Assembly (NCBI GenBank): GCA_030150265.1
Contig: JASLGG010000025.1
Span: forward strand, 1-64,000
Reading direction: 5' to 3'
Source: Protaetiibacter sp.
Lineage (GTDB): Bacteria > Actinomycetota > Actinomycetes > Actinomycetales > Microbacteriaceae
Length of the DNA stretch: 64,000 bases
Both the position numbers and the translations under genes were made by a program. Under the pieces are notes generated by a model. The model worked only from the letters and a program-made list of their open reading frames with translations, made no database searches and had not been told where the DNA came from. Numbering within the stretch: position 1 is the first letter of the stretch; each line of letters opens with the position of its first letter. Positions 6,803-15,850 of this stretch are shown one piece after another.

Positions 6803-8424
6803 TGCGGCGGCCGGCGTCGACCCCGCCCGAGCTTCCGGGCTACAGCCACGTGCGGCTGCTCGGCTCGGGCGGCTTCTCCGACGTCTTCCTCTACGACCAG
6901 CAGCTGCCCAAGCGCCGCGTCGCGGTCAAGGTGCTGCTGCTCGACGAGCTCACGCCCGCCAACCGCGCGGCGTTCGTCGCCGAGGCGAACCTCATGGCGC
7001 AGCTGTCGGCGCATCCGTACATCGTCACGATCCACCACGCCGACGTCGCCTCCGACGACCGCCCGTACTTCGTCATGGAGTACTGCTCCGGCCCGAGCCT
7101 CGCCGAGCGCTACAAGCAGGCGCCGCTCGCGGTGGCGGATGCCCTGCGCACCGGGGTGCGGCTCTCGAGCGCCGTGCAGACGGCGCACCAGGCCGGCATC
7201 CTGCACCGCGACATCAAGCCCGCCAACGTGCTCGCCAACGACTACGGCTGGCCGGCGCTCACCGACTTCGGCATCTCCTCCGCTGTCGACGACCAGGTGG
7301 CGACCCACACGACGACGCTCACGGGCTCCCCGGGCGAGGCGACGGCCGGGGGAACGAGCGGCCAGGTGGGTCTCTCGGTGCCGTGGTCGCCGCCCGAGAT
7401 GTTCGAGGACGACCCGGCGCCCGACGTGCGCAGCGACGTGTTCTCGCTCGCCGCCACGATCTGGACGGTGCTCGCCGGGCAGACCCCCTTCGAGGTGCGC
7501 GGCCGCTCGAACGGCACCCTCGATCTCATCGGCCGCATCGAGCGCGGGGCGATCACCCCCATGGACCGCACCGACGTGCCGCGCTCGCTCATCGCGGTGC
7601 TGCAGAAGGGCATGGCCACCGAGCGCGAGGACCGCTTCGCGAGCGCACTCGACTTCGGCCGCGCCCTGCAGCGCGTCGAGATGGAGCTCGGCTATGCGCG
7701 CACCGAGCTCGAGGTGCCGAACCTGCACCTCGAGGTGCCCGGGCGGCCCGCCGACACGGGCGACGCCGACGAGACGCGCGTGCGTGCGGTCGCCACGATC
7801 GAGGCGCAGCCGGTCGCCGCGCCCGAGGCCGACGAGACGCGCGTGCGCACCACCACCACAGTCGAGGCGCAGCCCGCGGTCGCCCCGCGTGGCGCGCCGC
7901 GGGTCGCGGCCCCCGCCCCCGTGCAGGAGGAGACGGTGGTGCGCCCGCGCGGTGCGGCGGTCGTCGAGGCGGAGCCCGAGGCCGATCCGGCGCCCGCCCG
8001 CTCGCGGCGCGGCCTCGTGACGGGTGTCGTGCTGGGAGCCGTGGCGCTCGTCGTGGTCTTGGCGGTCGTCGTCGGCGTCGTGCTGACGGGCGGCGACGTC
8101 GCGTCCCCCGCCGAGACGCCCGATACGCGCCCCACCGGGGGATCGGCGATCTCCGCCGTCGTCCCCACGCCCGAGCTGGCCGGCGTCCCGAGCGCCGACG
8201 GCTCCGTCGTGACCTTCCCCGTGACGATCCCGGATGCCGCGGCCGGCGACCAGCTCGTCTGGCAGCTGCACCGCCCCGACGCGCAGAAGCGCAGCATCGC
8301 GGCCGGCGACAGCATCCAGGTCGACGGCTACGTCGACGGCACCCCGCTCTGCATCGACGTCTACGTGCTGCGCAACGGCCGGAACTCCTCCGAGCCGCTC
8401 GTCGCCTGCTACCCGCCGGCATGA
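6802..8424 (+). CDS. transmembrane Ser/Thr protein kinase (PknB-like catalytic domain, no PASTA)
   Basis: 540 residues. The kinase domain (about 14-290) is complete: GSGGFSDV, Lys43 in VAVK, Glu61, HRDIKPAN with Asp137, and DFG at 155-157. SPPE replaces APE. The juxtamembrane part has three similar acidic-Thr motifs: ETRVR (Thr325), ETRVR (Thr346) and ETVVR (Thr378). A membrane segment spans about 404-430, leaving an outer domain of roughly 110 residues with two Cys and no PASTA repeats. It therefore senses something other than muropeptides by the PknB route. The kinase stop overlaps the next start (ATGA). It belongs to the same unit as the phosphatase and FHA genes. Confidence 0.93.
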   Translation: MRRPASTPPELPGYSHVRLLGSGGFSDVFLYDQQLPKRRVAVKVLLLDELTPANRAAFVAEANLMAQLSAHPYIVTIHHADVASDDRPYFVMEYCSGPSLAERYKQAPLAVADALRTGVRLSSAVQTAHQAGILHRDIKPANVLANDYGWPALTDFGISSAVDDQVATHTTTLTGSPGEATAGGTSGQVGLSVPWSPPEMFEDDPAPDVRSDVFSLAATIWTVLAGQTPFEVRGRSNGTLDLIGRIERGAITPMDRTDVPRSLIAVLQKGMATEREDRFASALDFGRALQRVEMELGYARTELEVPNLHLEVPGRPADTGDADETRVRAVATIEAQPVAAPEADETRVRTTTTVEAQPAVAPRGAPRVAAPAPVQEETVVRPRGAAVVEAEPEADPAPARSRRGLVTGVVLGAVALVVVLAVVVGVVLTGGDVASPAETPDTRPTGGSAISAVVPTPELAGVPSADGSVVTFPVTIPDAAAGDQLVWQLHRPDAQKRSIAAGDSIQVDGYVDGTPLCIDVYVLRNGRNSSEPLVACYPPA

Positions 8425-9140
8425 GCGCCGGGCTGCGCATCGACTTCTGCGGCGAGCACTACGCCGCGGAGCCCGGTCGCGAGTTCCTCATCGGGCGCGA
8501 GGGCGACCTCGAGATCGACGACAACCTCTACCTGCACCGCCGCTTCCTCGTGCTGAGCGAGGAGCGCGGACTCTGGTGGATCTCGAACGTCGGCTCGCTC
8601 CTCTCCGCGACCATCAGCGACGGCTCGGGAGGCGTGCAGGCCTGGCTCCCGCCGGGCGCCCGGCTGCCGATCGTGTTCCCGCTCGTGCAGGTCATGTTCA
8701 GCGCGGGATCGACGACCTACGACTTCACGATCGAGAACGACGAGCAGTACTTCTCGACCACCAACATCCACGCCGGTGCGACGGGCACGACGACGATCGG
8801 CGTCGTGCCGCTCACGAGCTCCCAGCGGCTCCTCGTGGTGGCGCTCGCCGAGCAGGTGCTGCGGCAGGACTCGCCCGGACGCGGCGACCTCCCCAGCAAC
8901 GCGGATGCCGCGGCCCGGCTCGGCTGGCCCCTCACGACCTTCAACCGCAAGCTCGACAACGTCTGCGACAAGCTCGACAAGGCGGGGGTGCGCGGGCTGC
9001 GCGGAGGCCGCGGCAATCTCGCCACCAACCGGCGGGCCCGGCTCGTCGAGTACGCGGTCACGAGCCGTCTCGTCTCCCGCGACGATCTCGTGCTGCTCGA
9101 CCGCAACGCGCAGGCCGGTTCGGGGGACAATGGGGAGTAG
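8421..9140 (+). CDS. FHA-like / winged-helix protein (candidate cluster regulator)
   Basis: 239 residues starting at ATG 8421, overlapping the kinase stop by ATGA. The N-terminal 100 residues look like a divergent FHA domain: FLIGREGDLEI, then LHRRFLVL in place of the Ser-x-x-His motif. The C-terminal 110 residues (SSQRLLVVALAEQVLR onward) look like a winged helix-turn-helix, with DAAARLGWPLTTFNRKLDNVC as the recognition region. A phospho-reading module fused to a DNA-binding module, directly after a kinase, suggests signal-dependent transcription control. Its stop codon lies inside palindrome copy 2, so it may act on the cluster's shared palindromes. Function is inferred. Confidence 0.7.
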   Translation: MSAGLRIDFCGEHYAAEPGREFLIGREGDLEIDDNLYLHRRFLVLSEERGLWWISNVGSLLSATISDGSGGVQAWLPPGARLPIVFPLVQVMFSAGSTTYDFTIENDEQYFSTTNIHAGATGTTTIGVVPLTSSQRLLVVALAEQVLRQDSPGRGDLPSNADAAARLGWPLTTFNRKLDNVCDKLDKAGVRGLRGGRGNLATNRRARLVEYAVTSRLVSRDDLVLLDRNAQAGSGDNGE

Positions 9141-9185
9141 TCCCCGTGTCCCGCGTACGGGGGACAATTTTTCTCGTGTTAGCCT
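9130..9185 (+). promoter_or_regulatory. palindrome copy 2 plus -10 box of the Ig-repeat operon
   Basis: ATGGGGA (9130-9136), spacer GTAG, TCCCCGT (9141-9147): one mismatch from the copy 1 core. The -10 box TAGCCT at 9180-9185 begins 41.5 bp from the centre, the same distance as in copy 1. The palindrome contains the TAG stop of the upstream gene. A terminator-like hairpin lies between palindrome and -10. Confidence 0.62.
9148..9173 (+). terminator. terminator-like hairpin with T-run
   Basis: GTCCC (9148-9152) can pair with GGGAC (9161-9165), followed by AATTTTTC. T-runs are otherwise rare in this DNA, so an intrinsic terminator for the signalling operon is plausible. Confidence 0.5.
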
Positions 9186-9221
9186 GATTTCCGCCCGTTT
9201 CCCACCATCGGAGCGGGCACG

Positions 9222-12200
9222 GTGCGGAGCAGGCGGGGCGGGATTTTCACGGTGGCGGGGGACAGCAGGCGCGTGCGCCGTTCGACCGTAGCCTCGGCCA
9301 CGGTCATCGCCCTCGTCGCGGGCGCGACGCTCACGGTGGCGGCGCTGCACCCAGGATTCCCCGTCTCGGATGTCGATCTCACGGCGCGCGACGTCTGGGT
9401 GACCAACGGCGAGCAGCTGCTCGGCGGGCGGCTCAACCGCCAGATCGACGAGCTCAACGGCTCGGTCGCGGCGGGCTCCCCGAACTTCGACGTGCTGCAG
9501 GACGGCGACGCGCTCTTCCTCGTCGACCCCGACAACAGCCGGCTCGAGTCGGTCGATCCGGCCTCGACCTCGGTCACGAGCTCCGTCGACCTGCCGCCGG
9601 ATGCTGAGGTGTCCTACGGCGCGCAGGCGATCGCGGTGGTGTCGAAGGGGCGGCTCTGGACGCTGCCCTCGGTGGGCGACCTCCGTCTCGACACGGTCTC
9701 GACCCCTCCGCTGCTCGACCTCGGCGCGGGAGGCCATGCCGTCGTGACCCGCTCGGGTCAGGTCGTGGCGGTCTCGCCCGAGAAGAAGACGCTCTACCGG
9801 ATCGCGACCTTCGGCGACGTGCCCGCCGAGTCGTCCTTCCCGAGGATCGGCGAGTTCCAGCTGGCCGCGATCGGAGACCGCGTCGTCGCGCTCGACCTGT
9901 CGACCAACGAGCTCGTCACCGACGACGGACGAGCGCATCCGCTCGGCGACGACCGCGCGGTCACGCTCCAGCAGAGCGGCCCGGCATCCGACTACGCCGT
10001 GCTCGCGACCGCCGACGGACTGCTGCGCGTGGCCCTCGGATCGGGCGAGGTCGAGCGGATCGCGTCGGGAGGCAGCAGCACCACGCGCGCCGACTCGGTG
10101 GCCGCCCCCGTCAACCAGGACGGCTGCGCGCACGGCGCCTGGGCCGACGCGCAGCGCTACCTGCTGGCCTGCGAGGGCCAGCAGGCCGAGGGCTACGATC
10201 TCGGCAAGCCGACGGCCGGCAGCCGGCTCGAGTTCCGCACCAACCGCGACATCGTCGTGCTCAACGACCTCTCGAGCGGCAACGTCTGGATCCCCTCCGA
10301 GAACATGCGGCTCGTCGACAACTGGGACGACGTGATCCCGCCGGAGCAGGAGGAGAACGAGGAGCTCGGCGACGAGCACTCGGCGCTGCAGTCCTTCGAG
10401 GACACCCTCGCCGAGCGCACCGAGCAGAACCGGCCGCCGACCGCGAACGACGACGAGTTCGGCGCGCGGCCGGGGCGCACCACGATCCTCTCGGCGCTCG
10501 ACAACGACTCCGACCCCGACGGCGACGTGCTCGTGATCTCCGACCACAGCGCGATCGCCGAGACCACGGGCACGCTCGACCTCATCGACGGCCGTCGCGC
10601 GCTGCAGTTCACGCCCGCGCCGGGCTTCGTGGGCTCCATCCGGTTCAGCTACACGGTCGACGACGGACGCGGCGGCACCGACACCGCCGAGGTCTCGGTG
10701 CGCGTCGTCGCCGAGGGGCAGAACGGGCTCCCGGTCGAGCTGCGCCGCTCGGCCGTGACGGTCGAGGCGAACCAGACGGTGGAGTACAACGTGCTCGCCA
10801 ACTGGCGCGACCCCGACGGCGACGACATGTACCTCCTGGCGGCGACCCCCGCATCCGGCGACCTCGTGCGCTTCACGCCCGACGGCGTGATCACCTTCAC
10901 CCACCAGACCTCGGAGCTCGGCGAGAAGGAGGTGCAGTTCCTGGTGGCCGACGGCTCCGGCCAGACCACGATCGGCACCCTCACCGTGAAGGTCGAGCCC
11001 GCGGGCTCCCAGAAGCCGGTCGGCACGCCCGACTTCGCCTCCGTCTTCGTGGGCGAGCAGATCGTCATCTCGCCGCTCGAGAACGACATCTCGCCCTCGG
11101 GCGCGCCGCTGCAGATCTCCGGCATCCAGGAGCCCGGCCGCGACGCGACCGCGACGCTCGACACCGAGAAGAACGAGGTGCGCTTCCAGGCGCCCTCGCC
11201 CGGGGTCTACTACTTCGAGTACACGCTGCTCGCGGGCTCCGCCTCGAGCATCGGCATCATCCGCGTCGACGTGCAGGAGCTCCCGGACGACCAGGAGCTC
11301 CCCCCGATCGCCGTCAAGGACACCGCCTATCTGCGCGGTGACCAGCCCACCACGATCGAGGTGCTCTCGAACGACGTGAGCCCGACCGGCAGGATCCTCG
11401 CCGTGCAGTCGGTCGACGTGCCCGCCGAGGCGCAGGCCAAGGGCCTCGTCGTGGAGCTGCTGCAGGCCACCCGGGTGCGGGTCACGGCGACGCAGGCCCT
11501 CACGAGCCAGCTCAGCTTCACCTACGTCATCTCGGACGGCGCCCGCACGGCGACCGCGGGCGTCACGATCGTGCCCGTGCCGGCGCTCACCAAGCACCAG
11601 CCGCCGGTCGCGAAGGACGACTACGTGACGGTGCGCGCGGGCGACATCGTCACGGTCGACGTGCTCGCCAACGACTACCACCCCGACGACACGCGGATGT
11701 TCCTCGCCGACGAGCTGATCTCCGAGCCGGCCGGCGGCATCGCCTTCGTCAACAACGACCGCGTGCGCTTCCAGGCGCCGACCGAGCCGGGGCAGTACCG
11801 CGCCGACTACGGCGTGCTCGACGCCTACGGCGAGAGCGCGGCGGCGAGCGTGATCTTCACGGTCACCGAGGTCGACGAGAAGAACAACCGCGACCCGCGC
11901 CCGCTGCCGGTCGTCGCGCGCGTGCTCTCGGGCAGCACCATCCGCGTCGACCTGCCGCTGCAGCGCATCGACCCGGACGGCGACTCGACGCAGCTGCTCA
12001 AGTTCCCCACCGGCCCGACCCTCGGCTCGATCGAGGAGACCGGCCCCGACTACTTCATCTACTCGGCCTCGCCCGCGGCGGCCGGCACCGACACCTTCAG
12101 CTACCAGGTGTACGACGCCTTCGGCGCGACCGGCACGGCCGAGGTGCGCGTCGCCGTCATCCCGCGCCCCGAGACCCTCAGCAACCCGACGGCCGTGCCC

Positions 12201-14852
12201 GACAGCGTCGCGGTGCGCCCGGGCCGCATCGCGCAGGTCGACCTGCGCGCCAACGACTCCGACCCGCAGGGCTCCGCCATCACGGTGGCGAAGGAGCTGC
12301 TCGACGTGCCCGACGGCATCCAGGCGGAGGTCGTGCGCGGCCGCTACCTCGTGCTGCACGCCCCCGAGACCGAGCGCTCCTTCTCGCTGCGCTACACCCT
12401 CACCAACGAGCTCGGAGGCTCCGCGATCACCTACGTGCTCGTGCAGGTGACGCCGGATGCGCCGCTGCTGCCGCCGTCGGCGAACGACCTTCCGCTGACC
12501 CTCAAGGAGATCGCGGGCAAGAAGTCGGTCACGGTCGACATCTTCGACGGCTCGGCGTTCAACCCCTCGGGCTCCAACGACGAGCTCGTGGTCTCGCTCG
12601 AGGGGCCGAACGCCGCATCGGCCGCGCTCGTGCCCGACCAGCACGGCAAGATCACCGTCACCCCGGGTCCCCAGCGGCAGGCGATCGCCTACCGCGTCAC
12701 CAACGAGCGCGACGAGCTCGCGGCCACCGCCTTCCTGCTCGTGCCCGCCGCCGTCGACGAGGGCTTCGACGACCCGCCCCTCATCAACCCGACGCTGCCG
12801 ACCCAGTACGTGTCGATGAACGAGTCGCGCGAGTGGAAGCTCTCCGACATCCTCGTGGTGCCCTCCGGGCGCGAGGCGTGGATCCCCGACCGCTCGACCG
12901 TCAGCTCGATCCAGAGCGACGGCACCCCGAACTACGTCGACAAGACCACCATCCGCTACCAGGGCGCGCGCGACTATCGGGGGCCCGCATCCGTCAGCTT
13001 CACCGTCACCGACGGCGCCTCGAAGGACGACCCCAAGGGCAACACGATCCAGCTGACGCTGCCGATCGTCGTGGGCGACCCGGAGTTCCGCGACACCCCG
13101 CCCACCTGGACGCCGCCGAACATCCAGGTGGAGGTCGGCGAGAAGACGACCTTCGACCTGCGCACCGCGACCGGGCATCCGAACCCCGAGATCCTGCAGC
13201 AGGTCACCTACGGCGACATCACGGGCACGACGCCGCGGCTGGGCGCCGAGCTGAGCGGTTCGCAGCTGACCGTGTCGACGCCGCGCAACACCCCGAAGGG
13301 CACGACCTTCCAGCTCGGGGTGATGCTGCGCTGGGACAAGTTCACGGTGCCCGGCACGATCGAGGTGACGGTCGTCGGCTCGACGCGCGCGCCCGCTGTC
13401 GCGGTCGCCGACTCCTACGAGACCAAGCGCGGCGACGGCGCGGTCGTGACGAGCCCCCTCGTGAACGACTCGAACCCCTACGAGTCGACGGGGGAGCCGC
13501 TCGCCATCGTCGACGCCCAGGTTCAGAACACGGGCGAGCCGGCCACCATCAGCTTCACCAAGAGCACGGTGCGCATCCAGCCGAACCCGGCGCTCAAGTC
13601 GGGCACGATCGTCGTGGTCTACACGATCGAGGACGCCACGGAGGATCCGGACCGGCGCACGAGCGGCACCATCACGCTCGTCGTGAGCGACGTGCCCGAC
13701 GAGGTTCTGAAGCCCACCGTGCCGAGCCAGGGCGACGAGGGCACCGTCACGATCGGCTTCCAGGCGCCCGCCTCGAACGGCAAGCCGATCACGGGCTACG
13801 AGGTGCGCTCGACGCCCGCGGTGTCCACCCCCGCGAGCTGCGCCCCGCCGAGCTGCACCATCACGGGGCTCACGAACGGCACGAGCTACCAGTTCTCGGT
13901 GCGCGCGATCAACGTGCACGGTCCCGGCGCCTGGTCGGTGTGGTCGGATGCGGTGATCCCGTACGGCACCCCCGGCACCCCCGTCGTCACCTTCAACGTC
14001 GCCGACCCGTGGGCGCCGGGCGCCGTGGTCAGCGCGAGCTGGACCGGCGTTGCCGCCAACGGCGGCACCGTGAGCTACCGCTGGCGGCTCGACACCGGCG
14101 CATGGCAGTCCACCACCGGCACGAGCACCGGCAACCAGACCGTGCAGGGCGGCAACCACGCCTTCGAGGTGTACGCGGTCAACTCCGGCGGCAAGGAGGG
14201 GGCGCACGGCACCGCCACGGGCACCATCCAGACCCAGACGGCGCCGAGCACGCCGGGCGGGCTCACGGCGACCGTGACGAGCGCCTACGCGCCGAGCGGT
14301 CAGATCCGCTGGAACTGGAACGCGAGCACCGCGAGCACGGGCGGCAGCGCCAACCTCAGCTACGAGGTGAGCTTCAACGGCGGCGGCTGGCAGAACATCG
14401 GCAACGTGCTCTCGTACACCAAGGGCTCGCTCGGCCAGGGCAGCTACTCGCTCAGCGTGCGCGCGGTGAACAAGGCGGGGGCCGGCGGCGCGACAGGCGC
14501 CGTGAGCGCGAGCATCGCGGCACCGCCGCGCAACCCGCGCATCGAGATCGCCGGCACGAGCGGCACGACCTTCATGTGCTCCAACGGCAACTACGCCTGC
14601 AAGCAGATCGCGGTGCGCTTCACCGACACGAGCGGCACCTACAGCGTCTACATCGAGCTGTCGAGCGGTGGCACCTCCAACACGACCTCGATGCCGGGAT
14701 CGGGAACCCACCTCACCCAGTCGTTCCAGGCGTCCACCGGCGGTCCCTCGGTGCGTGTGGTCGCGGTGGGCGGCCCCGACGGCACCCTGGCGTCGCGCTG
14801 GTACTCCTCCGCCGAGTGGGACAACTTCCGCAACAACGGCCCCTTCTACTGA
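9222..14852 (+). CDS. giant membrane-anchored surface protein with Ig-like and Fn3 repeats
   Basis: 1876 residues. A single N-terminal membrane segment (about 20-42, after RRVRRS) would leave nearly everything outside the cell. Residues about 50-390 have repeated strand motifs (GRLWTLPS, GQVVAVSP) resembling a beta-propeller. About eleven Ig-like repeats of roughly 100 residues follow; many start with a PP-A-DD-like phrase and a D-N/D-D-PDGD turn, as in bacterial Ig/cadherin-like domains. The C-terminal 400 residues contain Fn3-type modules (ITGYEVRS, GLTNGTSYQFSVRAIN). Start GTG 9222 has GGAGCGG upstream. It heads an operon with MoxR, DUF58, transglutaminase-like protein and EccC. An Fn3 protein has the same place in the bifidobacterial PFNA cluster. 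An adhesive or sensory role is inferred. Confidence 0.85.
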   Translation: MRSRRGGIFTVAGDSRRVRRSTVASATVIALVAGATLTVAALHPGFPVSDVDLTARDVWVTNGEQLLGGRLNRQIDELNGSVAAGSPNFDVLQDGDALFLVDPDNSRLESVDPASTSVTSSVDLPPDAEVSYGAQAIAVVSKGRLWTLPSVGDLRLDTVSTPPLLDLGAGGHAVVTRSGQVVAVSPEKKTLYRIATFGDVPAESSFPRIGEFQLAAIGDRVVALDLSTNELVTDDGRAHPLGDDRAVTLQQSGPASDYAVLATADGLLRVALGSGEVERIASGGSSTTRADSVAAPVNQDGCAHGAWADAQRYLLACEGQQAEGYDLGKPTAGSRLEFRTNRDIVVLNDLSSGNVWIPSENMRLVDNWDDVIPPEQEENEELGDEHSALQSFEDTLAERTEQNRPPTANDDEFGARPGRTTILSALDNDSDPDGDVLVISDHSAIAETTGTLDLIDGRRALQFTPAPGFVGSIRFSYTVDDGRGGTDTAEVSVRVVAEGQNGLPVELRRSAVTVEANQTVEYNVLANWRDPDGDDMYLLAATPASGDLVRFTPDGVITFTHQTSELGEKEVQFLVADGSGQTTIGTLTVKVEPAGSQKPVGTPDFASVFVGEQIVISPLENDISPSGAPLQISGIQEPGRDATATLDTEKNEVRFQAPSPGVYYFEYTLLAGSASSIGIIRVDVQELPDDQELPPIAVKDTAYLRGDQPTTIEVLSNDVSPTGRILAVQSVDVPAEAQAKGLVVELLQATRVRVTATQALTSQLSFTYVISDGARTATAGVTIVPVPALTKHQPPVAKDDYVTVRAGDIVTVDVLANDYHPDDTRMFLADELISEPAGGIAFVNNDRVRFQAPTEPGQYRADYGVLDAYGESAAASVIFTVTEVDEKNNRDPRPLPVVARVLSGSTIRVDLPLQRIDPDGDSTQLLKFPTGPTLGSIEETGPDYFIYSASPAAAGTDTFSYQVYDAFGATGTAEVRVAVIPRPETLSNPTAVPDSVAVRPGRIAQVDLRANDSDPQGSAITVAKELLDVPDGIQAEVVRGRYLVLHAPETERSFSLRYTLTNELGGSAITYVLVQVTPDAPLLPPSANDLPLTLKEIAGKKSVTVDIFDGSAFNPSGSNDELVVSLEGPNAASAALVPDQHGKITVTPGPQRQAIAYRVTNERDELAATAFLLVPAAVDEGFDDPPLINPTLPTQYVSMNESREWKLSDILVVPSGREAWIPDRSTVSSIQSDGTPNYVDKTTIRYQGARDYRGPASVSFTVTDGASKDDPKGNTIQLTLPIVVGDPEFRDTPPTWTPPNIQVEVGEKTTFDLRTATGHPNPEILQQVTYGDITGTTPRLGAELSGSQLTVSTPRNTPKGTTFQLGVMLRWDKFTVPGTIEVTVVGSTRAPAVAVADSYETKRGDGAVVTSPLVNDSNPYESTGEPLAIVDAQVQNTGEPATISFTKSTVRIQPNPALKSGTIVVVYTIEDATEDPDRRTSGTITLVVSDVPDEVLKPTVPSQGDEGTVTIGFQAPASNGKPITGYEVRSTPAVSTPASCAPPSCTITGLTNGTSYQFSVRAINVHGPGAWSVWSDAVIPYGTPGTPVVTFNVADPWAPGAVVSASWTGVAANGGTVSYRWRLDTGAWQSTTGTSTGNQTVQGGNHAFEVYAVNSGGKEGAHGTATGTIQTQTAPSTPGGLTATVTSAYAPSGQIRWNWNASTASTGGSANLSYEVSFNGGGWQNIGNVLSYTKGSLGQGSYSLSVRAVNKAGAGGATGAVSASIAAPPRNPRIEIAGTSGTTFMCSNGNYACKQIAVRFTDTSGTYSVYIELSSGGTSNTTSMPGSGTHLTQSFQASTGGPSVRVVAVGGPDGTLASRWYSSAEWDNFRNNGPFY

Positions 14853-14877
14853 GCCGACCGAAGAGACAGAGAGAGAC

Positions 14878-15846
14878 ATGCCCGTCACCCAGGAGCAGGC
14901 GAGCTGGTTCGCCGACGCCTTCCAGAAGCTCGTCGCCAACGTCGAGAAGGCGATCGTCGGCAAGGACCACGTCATCCGCCTCGTGCTGACCGCCCTCGTC
15001 TCGGACGGCCACGTGCTGCTCGAGGACTACCCGGGCACCGGCAAGACGGTGCTCGCGAAGTCGCTCGCCAACACCCTCGACGGCACGACGAGCCGCATCC
15101 AGTTCACCCCCGACCTGCTGCCCTCCGACGTGACGGGCGTGCAGATCTACGACCAGAGCAAGGGCCGCTTCGAGTTCCACCCGGGCCCCATCTTCGCCTC
15201 GATCGTGCTCGCCGACGAGATCAACCGCGCATCGCCCAAGACGCAGTCGGCGCTGCTCGAGGTCATGGAGGAGGGTGTCGTCACGATCGACGGCGAGGGG
15301 CACCAGGTGGGCGCGCCGTTCCTGGTGATCGCCACCCAGAACCCCGTCGAGCAGGCCGGCACCTACAAGCTGCCCGAGGCGCAGCTCGACCGCTTCCTCA
15401 TCAAGACGAGCCTCGGCTACCCGGATGCCAAGACCGCCGTCGGCCTGCTCATGGACTCCTCGACGCGTGCCCGCGCATCCCTCGTCTCGCCCATCATCAA
15501 GCCCGAGTCGATCGTGGCGATGGCGGCGCTCGCCTCCGAGGTGCACGTGGAGGAGTCGGTCATGCAGTACCTCTCCGACATCGTCGACGCGACCCGCACG
15601 CACCGCGACGTCGTGCTCGGCGTGAGCATGCGCGGCGCGATGGCGCTCGCCCGTGCCGTGAAGACCTGGGCGATGTCGAAGGGCCGCGGCTACGTGACCC
15701 CCGACGACGTGCGCGAGCTCGCGGTGCCGGTGCTCGCCCACCGCCTCGTGATCGACCCCGAGTCCGACTTCGCGGGGGTCAAGGCCGAGGACGTCGTGGA
15801 GCGCATCCTCGTCGACATCGAGCCGCCCGCCTACCGCGCCGCCTGA
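14878..15846 (+). CDS. MoxR-family AAA+ ATPase (cluster copy)
   Basis: 322 residues. AAA+ motifs: Walker A DYPGTGKTVLAKS, Walker B VLADEINRASPKTQ, sensor 1 ATQNPVEQAG, arginine-rich lid with SMRGAMALARA. MoxR ATPases act as chaperones that mature or assemble partner complexes, often with DUF58/VWA-like proteins encoded next door, as here. Start ATG 14878 has an AGAGAGA purine stretch upstream, 25 bp after the surface-protein stop. DUF58 follows after 4 bp. A paralogue lies at 57404-58432. Confidence 0.93.
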   Translation: MPVTQEQASWFADAFQKLVANVEKAIVGKDHVIRLVLTALVSDGHVLLEDYPGTGKTVLAKSLANTLDGTTSRIQFTPDLLPSDVTGVQIYDQSKGRFEFHPGPIFASIVLADEINRASPKTQSALLEVMEEGVVTIDGEGHQVGAPFLVIATQNPVEQAGTYKLPEAQLDRFLIKTSLGYPDAKTAVGLLMDSSTRARASLVSPIIKPESIVAMAALASEVHVEESVMQYLSDIVDATRTHRDVVLGVSMRGAMALARAVKTWAMSKGRGYVTPDDVRELAVPVLAHRLVIDPESDFAGVKAEDVVERILVDIEPPAYRAA

Positions 15847-15850
15847 TCCC

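Noticed and set aside
6802..8424. PASTA-type PknB kinase
   Set aside because: The catalytic domain is PknB-like but the outer region of about 110 residues has no PASTA repeats.
8409..14975. A 2188-codon open frame on the minus strand, opposite the Ig-repeat gene
   Set aside because: It is the antisense of a well-supported gene and its product is Arg/His/Gly-rich low-complexity sequence, as expected from high third-position GC. Similar long minus-strand frames opposite eccC (19473-23807) and recG (42199-44823) were rejected for the same reason.
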